From Marmoricola sp. (GTDB lineage: Bacteria > Actinomycetota > Actinomycetes > Propionibacteriales > Nocardioidaceae): a stretch of DNA of 64,000 nt. The notes beneath the pieces were generated by a model. The model did no database searches. It saw only the letters and a list, made by a program, of their open reading frames with translations, and was not told the origin of the DNA. The position numbers and the translations under genes are program-made. Of the stretch, positions 18,965-26,682 are shown piece after piece; positions within the stretch are counted from its first letter, which is position 1, and every line of letters begins with the position of its first letter. Location of the stretch: the NCBI GenBank assembly GCA_025964795.1, contig JAOPYC010000123.1, positions 51,155 through 115,154 on the forward strand, written 5' to 3'.

Positions 18965-21115
18965 ATGTTCCGTCTGGTGGCCCGCATCTCCACTCGTCAT
19001 CCCTGGTTGGTGATCCTCGGCTGGGTGGTGGTGTCGGTCCTGATCGTCGCCACCGCGCCCAAGCTGAGCGCCACCAGCGACCAGTCCGAGTTCCTGCCGA
19101 AGCACTACGAGTCGATCAAGGCCGCGAACCTGCAGCAGAAGGCCTTCCCGACCCAGAGCGCGCCGGCCGCGATCCTGGTCTTCGACCGCCAGGACGGCAA
19201 GCCCCTCACCGACGCCGACAGCGCCGACGTGCAGGCGGTCGTGAAGGGCCTGACTCCCAAGATCGCCACTCCGTTCCGGGGCATCGCCGCGCAGCCCGCG
19301 GCCCAGAACAAGCTCGTGCAGATCGCCGTCGTGGGCACGGCGAAGGACAAGAACGCCTACGACAAGCCGGCCATGGACGCGGCCAAGAAGCTGCGCAAGG
19401 ACGCCAAGCCACTGGTGGCGGACACCGACCTACGGCTCGGCGTGACCGGGCCGGCCGCCCAGTCGCTCGACTCACAGGAGGCCTCCGCGAACGCCGAGGC
19501 CATCGTCGGGATCGCCACCGTCGTGCTGATCCTGCTGCTGCTGATCATCATCTTCCGCAGCGTGCTCATCGCGCTGATGCCGATCATCATCATCGGGCTG
19601 ATCTCCCAGGTCGCGCTCGGGCTGGTCGGGGCGGCCAACAAGGTGTTCGACCTCAAGACCGACAGCTCGATCCAGGTGATCCTGATCGTGGTGCTCTACG
19701 GCATCGGGACCGACTACATCCTGTTCTTCCTGTTCCGCTACCGAGAACGGCTCCGCGCCGGCGTGGAGAGCAGGCAGGCCGTGTTCGAGGCCGTGGAGCG
19801 GGCCGGCGAGGCCATCGCCTCGGCCGGCGGCGCCGTGATCGTCTCCTTCATGGCGCTGATCCTCAGCTCGCTGGGCATCTTCCGCGCGATCGGCCCAGCC
19901 CTGGCCATCGCCGTGGCCGTCACCGTGCTGGCGGCGCTGACCCTCGTCCCGGCCGTCGTCGCGCTGCTGGGCACGCGCGTCTTCTGGCCCTCGAAGGCCT
20001 GGAAGCAGGAGCCCGAGAGCGCCCGGTTCGCCGCGATCGGCGGGGCCCTGGGGCGCCGGCCGGCCGTCTTCGCGACCGTCTCCGGGCTGGTGCTCGCCGT
20101 GCTCGCGCTGTTCGCCCTCGGGTTCAACCCGACCTTCGACCTCGGTGACTCGGGTGCCCCGAAGGACGTCGAGTCCTCCGTCGCCCTGAAGACGTTGCAG
20201 AAGGGCCTGCCCGCCGGGGCCACCGACCCGACGTCGATCCTGCTCACCTCGAAGGACGGCAGGCCGGTGGACAAGGCGGCGACGGCCACCTTCGCCGCGG
20301 ACCTCGCCCAGGCACAGGGCGTGGCCCAGGTCGCCCCCGGCGTGCCCAACCAGGACGGCAGCGCCGTCATCTTCAACGTCTACCTCGACCACGACCCCAC
20401 CTCCGACGCGTCGCTGGCCGACGTCAAGGGCCCCATCCGCACGACGGCCCACAAGGCGGCGCCCTCGGGCACCCAGGCGCTGGTGGGCGGTACGACGTCG
20501 GTGTTCGTCGACTTCCAGAAGGCGATGAACCGCGACTACGCCGTGGTGTTCCCGGTGGCCGCGCTCGTGATCATGCTGATCCTCGCGCTGCTCCTGCGCA
20601 GCCTGGTCGCCCCGCTCTACCTGATGGTCTCGGTCGGCCTCGGCTTCGGCGCCACCCTCGGCGCGGCCGTGATCGTGTTCCAGCACATCCAGGGCAAGGA
20701 CGGGCTGATCTTCCTGCTGCCGATCTACATCTACCTGTTCGTGGTCGCGCTCGGCACCGACTACAACATCTTGATGATCGCGCGACTCCGCGAGGAGGCG
20801 CGCAGCGGCAGGTCCTCGCGCGACGCCGCCGCCGAGGCGGTCAAGCACGCCGGCCCGACGGTGGCGGCGGCCGGCGTCATCTTGGCGGGCACGTTCGCCT
20901 CGCTGATGCTGGGGGGCAACTCGCTGCTGGTGGCGATGGGGTTCTCCATCTCCTTCGGCATCATCGTCGCGGCCTTCGTGATGGCGATGTTCTTCACGCC
21001 GGCGCTGACCGCGCTCATCGGGCACGCCGCCTGGTGGCCGGGCCACGGCGACGAGACGGTCGAGGAGTCCGCGGGATCCGGCGAGCTGGTGGGGACCGGC
21101 GCCCCTGCGCCATGA
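18965..21115 (+). CDS. MMPL/RND family membrane transporter
   Basis: A 716-residue inner-membrane transporter of the MMPL superfamily, with two repeats of six helices and two extracytoplasmic domains. Characteristic pieces are GIGTDYILFFLFRYRE in the first repeat and VVALGTDYNILMIARLREE in the second; the GTDY Asp-Tyr pairs are the proton-relay residues of the family. MmpL relatives export lipids or siderophores using the proton gradient; the cargo is unknown. ATG 18965 has TAGGTT 7 bases upstream (leaderless). The 23-codon extension upstream lies in the operator region and is rejected. Confidence 0.9.
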   Translation: MFRLVARISTRHPWLVILGWVVVSVLIVATAPKLSATSDQSEFLPKHYESIKAANLQQKAFPTQSAPAAILVFDRQDGKPLTDADSADVQAVVKGLTPKIATPFRGIAAQPAAQNKLVQIAVVGTAKDKNAYDKPAMDAAKKLRKDAKPLVADTDLRLGVTGPAAQSLDSQEASANAEAIVGIATVVLILLLLIIIFRSVLIALMPIIIIGLISQVALGLVGAANKVFDLKTDSSIQVILIVVLYGIGTDYILFFLFRYRERLRAGVESRQAVFEAVERAGEAIASAGGAVIVSFMALILSSLGIFRAIGPALAIAVAVTVLAALTLVPAVVALLGTRVFWPSKAWKQEPESARFAAIGGALGRRPAVFATVSGLVLAVLALFALGFNPTFDLGDSGAPKDVESSVALKTLQKGLPAGATDPTSILLTSKDGRPVDKAATATFAADLAQAQGVAQVAPGVPNQDGSAVIFNVYLDHDPTSDASLADVKGPIRTTAHKAAPSGTQALVGGTTSVFVDFQKAMNRDYAVVFPVAALVIMLILALLLRSLVAPLYLMVSVGLGFGATLGAAVIVFQHIQGKDGLIFLLPIYIYLFVVALGTDYNILMIARLREEARSGRSSRDAAAEAVKHAGPTVAAAGVILAGTFASLMLGGNSLLVAMGFSISFGIIVAAFVMAMFFTPALTALIGHAAWWPGHGDETVEESAGSGELVGTGAPAP

Positions 21116-21135
21116 GCACCTGAGAGGGTGGAGCC

Positions 21136-21981
21136 ATGAGTGACACAGGCGTCTCGACGTACACCCTCAACGACGGCAGCACGCTCCCCGCGGTCGGCTT
21201 CGGCACCTACCCGCTCAAGGGTGAGGACGGCGTCGCCGCCATCGTCGGCGCGCTGGAGGTCGGCTACCGGCTGATCGACACGGCCGTGAACTACGAGAAC
21301 GAGACCGAGGTCGGCGAGGCGCTGCGCCGGTCCGGTCTCCCCCGCGACCAGGTCCAGGTGACCAGCAAGCTGCCCGGCCGCCACCACGCCTACGACGACG
21401 CCGTCGCCTCGGTGCACGGCTCACTCGAGCGGCTCGGCCTGGACTACCTCGACCTGCACCTCATCCACTGGCCCAACCCGAGCGTGGGCAAGTACGCCGA
21501 GGCCTGGAAGGCGCTCGTCGACCTGCAGCAGCAGGGGCTGGTCCGCACGATCGGCGTCTCCAACTTCACCGAGACCCACCTGAGCAGGATCATCGACGAG
21601 ACCGGCGTGACCCCTGCCGTCAACCAGATCGAGCTGCACCCGCGCTTCCCCCAGGAGGAGATGCGCCGGGTGCACGAGCGGCTGGGCATCCGGACCGAGG
21701 CGTGGAGCCCGATGGGCAAGGCCCAGGCACCCCTCGAGGAGCCCGCCGTGACCGCCGCGGCCGAGCGCCTCGGGGTGGCTCCCGGACAGGTGATCCTGCG
21801 TTGGCACGTGCAGCTCGGCTCGTTGCCGATCCCGAAGTCCAGCAGTCCGGAACGGCAGCGGCAGAACCTCGAGATCTTCGACTTCGAGCTCACCGACGAC
21901 GAGGTGGCCCGGATCTCCGCGCTCGCCGACCCGGGTGGTCGGCTGTTCGGCGGCGACCCGGACACCCACGAGGAGATGTGA
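21136..21981 (+). CDS. Aldo/keto reductase (AKR5-like)
   Basis: A 281-residue NADPH-dependent oxidoreductase with the AKR barrel. The full catalytic tetrad is visible: Asp48 and Tyr53 (DTAVNYENE), Lys78 (TSKLPGRHH) and His111 (LIHWPNP). The cofactor region IPKSSSPERQRQN is also present. It resembles 2,5-diketo-gluconate reductases, a group with broad carbonyl substrates, so the physiological substrate is open. It starts 20 bases after the MMPL gene with GGTGGAG before the ATG. Confidence 0.92.
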   Translation: MSDTGVSTYTLNDGSTLPAVGFGTYPLKGEDGVAAIVGALEVGYRLIDTAVNYENETEVGEALRRSGLPRDQVQVTSKLPGRHHAYDDAVASVHGSLERLGLDYLDLHLIHWPNPSVGKYAEAWKALVDLQQQGLVRTIGVSNFTETHLSRIIDETGVTPAVNQIELHPRFPQEEMRRVHERLGIRTEAWSPMGKAQAPLEEPAVTAAAERLGVAPGQVILRWHVQLGSLPIPKSSSPERQRQNLEIFDFELTDDEVARISALADPGGRLFGGDPDTHEEM

Positions 21982-22006
21982 CCCGGGAGCCGGCCCGAAA
22001 GCCGAC

Positions 22007-22325
22007 TCAGTAGGTCGCTCCGAGGTAGCGCAGCACCGCCCAGGCGGCCGCGATCGAGCCGGCCGGCTTGGAGCCGGTGAACGTGGGCGTCGCGTAGGTG
22101 CCGGGCGGCCAGCACCCGTCGACGTGCAGTCACAGGTCCCGCGCGGTGGCCAGCTCCGCGATGTCCTCGACCCGGTCGATCAGGCCGTAGACGTACGACG
22201 GCGCCGAGGCGTAGAGCATCACCGTGTCCTCGTCGCCAGTCGGCGTCGTCGACCTTGAGCCCCTCGAGCTCCGCGGACAGCTGGCACCACGTCGTCCCCC
22301 GGGTCGGGAATCCCTCGACCGTCAC
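22007..22325 (-). pseudogene. Decayed sphingosine-1-phosphate-lyase-like PLP decarboxylase gene
   Basis: Three separated pieces of one family lie in order on this strand. The N-terminal piece starts at a GTG overlapping the permease stop (GTGA): FPTRGTTWCQLSAELEGLKV, then DDADWRRG. After a frameshift comes VMLYASAPSYVYGLIDRVED, then IAELATARDL, a TGA (22130-22132), and LHVDGC. In this family the residue before LHVDAC is Trp, so TGG to TGA is the likely nonsense change. The piece WPPGTYATPTFTGSKPAGS then IAAAWAVLRYLG follows directly, so the PLP-lysine segment between is deleted. It stops at 22007. A neighbouring ABC importer operon once ended in this gene. Confidence 0.75.
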
Positions 22326-23176
22326 CGCCGGGTCGGGTCGATGCTGCGGTGGAACAGGCGGAGCAGGGTGTCGAGGGCGATGCCGACGATCGAGATCATC
22401 ACGATGCCGCTGAGCACCAACGGCGTCTGCAGGTTCACCCCCGCGTTGTTGATCATGTAGCCGAGCCCGCTCGTGGCCGCGATCAGCTCGACCGCGACGA
22501 TGCTGGTCCAGGCACCACCCATGGCCAGTCGCATGCCGGTGATGATCGACGGCAGCGCGCTGCGCAGCCGGACGGTCAGCAGCACGTGGGTGGCGGACCC
22601 GCCCAGGCTGCGGCCGGCCTGCACCAGCTCCTCGGGCACGGCGTCGAGCGCCGCGACCGTCGCCACGATCATGATCGGCACCACGCCGATGAGGATCAGC
22701 ACGAACTTCGGGGTCTCGCCGATCCCGAACCAGATGATCATCAGCGGGATGAACGCCAGCGGCGGCAGCGGCCGGGTGATCTCGATCAACGGGTCGACCA
22801 GATGGCGCACGACGGGGACCGAGGCCATCAGCCCACCCACGGCGATGCCGATCACCACCCCCGCGCTCCAGCCGAGACCGATCCGGCCCAGGCTGACCAG
22901 GGCGTGCTGCCACAACGTCTTCCCGCCGACCGCCGGGTAGCGCTTGCTGAGGTAGTCGACGAAGGTCCGGGCCGTCTCCGGCACGGTGGGCAGCAGGACG
23001 TGATCGTCCTTGAGGAGGGAGAGGAGCTCCCAGACGAGCAGGGCCAGGGCGATGCCGGCCGCGCCCCAGAGCAACCGGGAGGCGGACGGACCGCGCCGGG
23101 TCCCGGCGAGGGTCAGCTGGGCGGGCGCGTCCACGGTGGTCGTCGCCACGTCTGGCTTGAGGGTGTCACTGGTCAT
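22322..23176 (-). CDS. ABC importer permease (SsuC/TauC-like)
   Basis: A 284-residue inner-membrane permease with about six helices and the family EAA-like cytoplasmic loop (VPEELVQAGRSLGGSATHVL). It has the WFGIGETPKF and PLPPLAFIPLMI segments typical of nitrate/sulfonate/taurine-type importers. I chose ATG 23176 (MTSDTLKPD), one base after the ATPase stop, over a TTG inside the ATPase gene. It is third in the importer operon, and its own stop overlaps the start of a decayed lyase. Confidence 0.92.
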   Translation of the reverse strand: MTSDTLKPDVATTTVDAPAQLTLAGTRRGPSASRLLWGAAGIALALLVWELLSLLKDDHVLLPTVPETARTFVDYLSKRYPAVGGKTLWQHALVSLGRIGLGWSAGVVIGIAVGGLMASVPVVRHLVDPLIEITRPLPPLAFIPLMIIWFGIGETPKFVLILIGVVPIMIVATVAALDAVPEELVQAGRSLGGSATHVLLTVRLRSALPSIITGMRLAMGGAWTSIVAVELIAATSGLGYMINNAGVNLQTPLVLSGIVMISIVGIALDTLLRLFHRSIDPTRR

Positions 23177-23177
23177 C

Positions 23178-23975
23178 TCAGAGGCTCGCTTCAAGTGACT
23201 CGCGCACCTGGCGCTTGAGGTGGACGAACTCGAGGGTGTCGGTCATCTCGAGGTCGCGCGGTCGGGGCAGGTCGACGTCGAAGACGGCGCGGGTGCGGCC
23301 AGGGCTGCCGGACATCACGCAGATCCGGTCGCCCAGCAGCACGGCCTCCTCCACGTCGTGGGTGACGAACACGACCGTCATCCGGTCGCGCTCCCACAGC
23401 TCGAGGAGGAACCGCTGCATCGCGGCGCGGGTGATCGCGTCGAGGGCGCCGAAGGGCTCGTCCATCAGCAGCAGCCGCGGCTGGTTGACCAGCACCCGCG
23501 CGAACGCCGCCCGGTGGCGCATGCCACCCGAGAGCTCGTGCGGGTAGGAGGCCGCCGCGTCAGCGAGGCCGACCGTCTGGAGGAGGTCGGTGGCTCGCTT
23601 CCGCGGCGCCGCGCCCTTCTCCCCCCGGGCCCGCGGGCCGTAGAGCACGTTGTCGAGGGTGTTCAGCCAGGGGAAGAGCATCGGGGTCTGGAACAGCACC
23701 CCGCGCTCGGGCCCAGGACCGGTCACCGGGGTGCCGTCGACCAGCACCTCGCCCCCGTCAGGCTCCGAGAAGCCGGCCAGCAGGTTGAGCAGCGTGGACT
23801 TGCCGCAGCCGGAGGGCCCGAGCAGGCAGAGGAACTCGCCCGCCCGGACCTCCAGGTCGAAACCGTCGAGCGCCTGACGCCCGGGCGCCTTGCGGGACCG
23901 GCCGGCGAACGCCTTCTGCACGCCCGTGATGCTGACCGCGCCCTGCGACCCCGTGACGGTGTCCGAGATGGTCAT
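23178..23975 (-). CDS. ABC importer ATPase (SsuB/TauB-like)
   Basis: A 265-residue cytosolic ATPase energising the importer. It has Walker A LGPSGCGKST, the signature ELSGGMRHRAAFAR, Walker B LLLMDEPFGALD and switch His in VFVTHDVEEA. The GMRHR signature in place of the usual GMRQR is a minor variant. ATG 23975 (MTISDTV) is preceded by GGAGG about 10 bases upstream. The 11 extra codons upstream would overlap the binding-protein gene and are rejected. Confidence 0.92.
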   Translation of the reverse strand: MTISDTVTGSQGAVSITGVQKAFAGRSRKAPGRQALDGFDLEVRAGEFLCLLGPSGCGKSTLLNLLAGFSEPDGGEVLVDGTPVTGPGPERGVLFQTPMLFPWLNTLDNVLYGPRARGEKGAAPRKRATDLLQTVGLADAAASYPHELSGGMRHRAAFARVLVNQPRLLLMDEPFGALDAITRAAMQRFLLELWERDRMTVVFVTHDVEEAVLLGDRICVMSGSPGRTRAVFDVDLPRPRDLEMTDTLEFVHLKRQVRESLEASL

Positions 23976-23991
23976 GCCGCTGATGCCTCCG

Positions 23992-25026
23992 TCACTGGTC
24001 GCACCCATCCTTCAGTGCCTGGTCGACGTAGCTGGCGTCGATGTGGTCGGCGATGGTCTGGTCGCTCGGCTTGGTGGTGGTGCGGCCCTGGTCGACCAGG
24101 AACTGGCCGGTGAGCTGGTAGGCCTTGGTCAGGCCACCGCCGGGCTTGAGGTACTCCTGCTGCTGGGCCGCCGGCACGAACGGGAGGATCTTGGTGGCCG
24201 CGATCGCCTCGTCACCGCCGGCGCCCACGAGCTTGGCGGCCGTGGTGATGTACTGGTCGGCCTTCGGGCCCGACTCGATGGTCTGTGCCTTCATCACCTG
24301 GCAGACGACCTGCTGCACGACCGACTTGTTCGCCTTGGCGTACTTGTCGGTCACGGCCAGCACGTTGACCGACGGGTAGCCCAGGGCGGCGATCTCCTCG
24401 GCGGTGACGACCTGCCGGCCGCCCGCGTTGTCCTTGAGGTCGATGGCCTGGGCGATCTCGACGTAGCCGGCGTCGATCTTCTTGGCCTTGTACGCCGCGG
24501 CGATGGCTGCCTCGCTCGGGAACCCGACGACCTTGACCTTGGAGTCCAGGCCCTTGGTCCTCAGCCAGCCGCGGATCTCGAAGTCCTCCGAGGATCCCTG
24601 CAGGGCGCCCACGGTCTTGCCGGCCAGGTCGTCGTCGGTCTTCACCGACGGGGGCACGATCAGCTGGGCGGCGTCGAAGTACTCCGCGTAGATGATCTTG
24701 AGCTTGGTGTCCTGGGCGATCGCGCCGGTGACCGGCGGGTTGCCGACGCCGGAGACGAACTCGAAGGCGCCGCCGCGCAGCTCGGCCAGGCCGGCGACCC
24801 CGGAGTCGATGGGGGTCAGCTTGATCTTGGCGTCGATCTTGCCGGCGAGGTCCTTGTTGCCTGCGACGAGCACCTCGGGCCCGATGGTGGCGCTCTGGAA
24901 GTACCCGATCCCGATCGTGCCGCCGGCTCCGCCACCGCCGCTGCCCGAGTCGGAGCCACAGGCGCTGACCAGCGAGGTCAGGGCGGTGGCCGCGGCGAAC
25001 GTGGCGAGGAGGGACTTGGTGCGCAT
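23992..25026 (-). CDS. ABC importer substrate-binding lipoprotein (SsuA/TauA-like)
   Basis: A 344-residue extracytoplasmic binding protein. The signal peptide ends in the lipobox LVSAC, with a lipidated Cys near residue 23 followed by a Gly/Ser-rich spacer. The rest matches the NMT1/TauA-like bilobal fold (GYFQSATIGPEVLVAG, ELRGGAFEFVSGVGNPPV, GKTVGALQGSS). The ligand could be a sulfonate, taurine, nitrate or thiamine precursor; nothing here decides. It is the first gene of the operon, with AAGGAG 5 to 6 bases before the ATG. That ribosome site abuts a structured leader helix. Confidence 0.92.
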   Translation of the reverse strand: MRTKSLLATFAAATALTSLVSACGSDSGSGGGGAGGTIGIGYFQSATIGPEVLVAGNKDLAGKIDAKIKLTPIDSGVAGLAELRGGAFEFVSGVGNPPVTGAIAQDTKLKIIYAEYFDAAQLIVPPSVKTDDDLAGKTVGALQGSSEDFEIRGWLRTKGLDSKVKVVGFPSEAAIAAAYKAKKIDAGYVEIAQAIDLKDNAGGRQVVTAEEIAALGYPSVNVLAVTDKYAKANKSVVQQVVCQVMKAQTIESGPKADQYITTAAKLVGAGGDEAIAATKILPFVPAAQQQEYLKPGGGLTKAYQLTGQFLVDQGRTTTKPSDQTIADHIDASYVDQALKDGCDQ

Positions 25027-25030
25027 GGGG

Positions 25031-25108
25031 CTCCTTGGGGTGGGCGCGTGGATGAACGCCGCCGCCCCGAGGGGACGGCGTTCGCCGGTGGGCTCCGGCT
25101 CACCCCAA
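25031..25108 (-). promoter_or_regulatory. Structured 5' leader (riboswitch-like) of the importer operon
   Basis: On the mRNA strand UUGGGGUG (25108-25101) pairs perfectly with CACCCCAA (25042-25035). Inside this closing helix are two hairpins: GCCGG/CCGGC with a 6-base loop (25084-25099), and GAACGCCG/CGGCGUUC (25054-25083) with an inner CCCC/GGGG. The 3' strand of the closing helix runs straight into GGAG, so the helix covers part of the AAGGAG ribosome site. This three-way junction could control translation. It matches no riboswitch consensus I can recall with confidence. Confidence 0.55.
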
Positions 25109-25164
25109 ACCCTAGTGAGTTGCTAAACATAGGATCGTATCGTTCCGCATGGTGAGACCGCGGT

Positions 25165-25719
25165 TCACATGGCGAAGTCGACCTCGGCGGTGGGGACGGT
25201 CTCGGCCGTCCGGCCGGGGGCGGTCTGGAAGCTCCAGTAGAGGTTGGTGTGCGCGATCACGTCCTGGGGCGGCGGGGCGCCGTAGGGAGTGAGATCCTCG
25301 GTGGTGTGGGCGTCGGTGACCAGGGTGGTGTCGTAGCCACGGGTGAACGCGCCGTGCAGGGTCGAGCGGATGCACGCGTCGGTCTGCGCGCCCGCCACGA
25401 CCAGCCGGCCCACCCCCCGCTCGGCCAGCAGGGACTCCAGCTCGGTGGCCTCGAAGGAGTCGCCGTAGGCCTTCTGCACGAGGGGCTCGGAGTCGAGACG
25501 GACGAGCTCGGGCACGTAGTGCCAGGGCTCGCTCTCGGCGACCAGCTCGTCGCTGTTGTGCTGGACCCAGACCACGTCGACGCCGGCGTCACGGGCCCGG
25601 TCGACCAGGGTGCCGATGTTGCCCACCACGGCGTCCCGGTCGTGGGAATCCCCCACGACGCCGTTCTGCACGTCGATGACGACCAGCGCCGTCCTCGGCC
25701 GGTTCTCGAGTGTGGTCAT
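25165..25719 (-). CDS. Isochorismatase-family cysteine hydrolase
   Basis: A 184-residue enzyme with the complete Asp-Lys-Cys triad of the family: Asp16 in VVIDVQNG, Lys83 in LVQKAYGDSF and Cys116 in AGAQTDACIRST. Members hydrolyse amides or isochorismate (nicotinamidase, carbamoylase, biuret hydrolase); the substrate is not predictable here. GGAGGGAACC lies just before the ATG. It sits upstream of the importer operon on the same strand, with 138 bases between that contain the importer's own promoter and leader. Confidence 0.9.
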   Translation of the reverse strand: MTTLENRPRTALVVIDVQNGVVGDSHDRDAVVGNIGTLVDRARDAGVDVVWVQHNSDELVAESEPWHYVPELVRLDSEPLVQKAYGDSFEATELESLLAERGVGRLVVAGAQTDACIRSTLHGAFTRGYDTTLVTDAHTTEDLTPYGAPPPQDVIAHTNLYWSFQTAPGRTAETVPTAEVDFAM

Positions 25720-25781
25720 GGTTCCCTCCCGCGGGTCTCACCTGGCTGTCCGCCCACCCTAGGACGAGCCACCGACAGGGC

Positions 25782-26165
25782 TCAGCGGCCGACGTCCTGC
25801 GGCACCGCGAGCCGGCGGACGCCGCCGAGCCTGCGGTGGAAACGCACGTGCTCGGCGTGCGCGTCGAGCACCTGCCACAGCGTCGCGTGCGCCGCCCACG
25901 GCAGCGGCTCGTCGTCGACGCGCCAGCTGGGACCGAAGCCGATCCACACCGGCGTCCAGTCGGCGGCGAGGTCCCAGGCACCCCGCTGCCGGGTGAGCAG
26001 CCGGCGCCTGATCTGGAACGCCTCGCGCGGTCCGTCGGCGCAGATCGGCGCGGTCCGCACCGGCCACACCCGCAGGTCGAGCGCCATCACCTCGAGCTCG
26101 AGGTCGGCGAGCGCGCACGGATCGACCAGCACGGTCGCCACGTTCTCGTGGGGGGCGCGTCTCAC
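25782..26165 (-). CDS. Conserved-looking small protein, unknown function
   Basis: I do not recognise this 127-residue protein. It has no signal peptide or membrane helix and is rich in Trp and Arg (VDPCALADLELEVMALDLRV, WPVRTAPICADGP, ADWTPVWIGFGPSW). GTG 26165 is preferred over GTG 26189 because TAGCGT lies 7 bases upstream of it. It is transcribed toward the isochorismatase gene, 62 bases ahead of that gene's start. Codon use matches its neighbours. Confidence 0.65.
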   Translation of the reverse strand: MRRAPHENVATVLVDPCALADLELEVMALDLRVWPVRTAPICADGPREAFQIRRRLLTRQRGAWDLAADWTPVWIGFGPSWRVDDEPLPWAAHATLWQVLDAHAEHVRFHRRLGGVRRLAVPQDVGR

Positions 26166-26279
26166 ACCCGGCACGCTAACCCGGGGCACACCCGTTCGTC
26201 AGCCCACGCTCTCACCGAGTTGTGGAGACCCCGTGGACGCCCGAGACTGGCTCACCGGCCCACCCGTACCGTGGACCGC

Positions 26280-26651
26280 ATGGCAACGATCGAGCTGACG
26301 GGTGAGAACTTCGAGTCCAGCGTGGAGGAGAACGACGTCCTCCTCGTCGACTTCTGGGCGAGCTGGTGCGGACCCTGTCGCCAGTTCGCGCCCACCTACG
26401 AGGCCGCCTCGGAGGCCAATCCCGACCTCACCTTCGGGTCGGTGAACACCGAGGAGCAGCACGCCCTCGCCGGCGCCGCACAGGTCACGTCCATCCCCAC
26501 GCTGATGGTGTTCCGCGAGGGCATCCTGGTCTTCTCCCAGCCCGGCGCCCTTCCTCCCCCGGCGCTGGACCAGCTGATCACCGCCGTGCGCGAGCTCGAC
26601 ATGGACGACGTACGCCGGCAGGTCGCCGAGCAGGAGCCCGGCGAGGCCTGA
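26280..26651 (+). CDS. Thioredoxin
   Basis: A 123-residue cytosolic thioredoxin with the active site WASWCGPCRQF (Cys30 and Cys33), the cis-Pro SIPTLMVF and the usual beta-alpha fold. It should reduce protein disulfides using thioredoxin reductase or, in this lineage, possibly a mycothiol-linked partner (inference). TACCGT lies 7 bases before the ATG, giving a likely leaderless transcript. It converges on the PepSY gene. Confidence 0.92.
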   Translation: MATIELTGENFESSVEENDVLLVDFWASWCGPCRQFAPTYEAASEANPDLTFGSVNTEEQHALAGAAQVTSIPTLMVFREGILVFSQPGALPPPALDQLITAVRELDMDDVRRQVAEQEPGEA

Positions 26652-26682
26652 CCCAGGCTCTGGGCCACCGCAGCGCCGAGCC

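Noticed and set aside
19472..21046. Long leftward frame rich in Glu, Asp, His and Arg opposite the MMPL gene
   Set aside because: Composition is that of an antisense frame, while the + strand encodes complete MMPL helices and GTDY motifs.
25027..25164. Guanidine-I riboswitch before the SsuABC-like importer
   Set aside because: CTAGGG occurs and the importer type fits, but the conserved ACTGGTCCGAGAG-like segment is absent.
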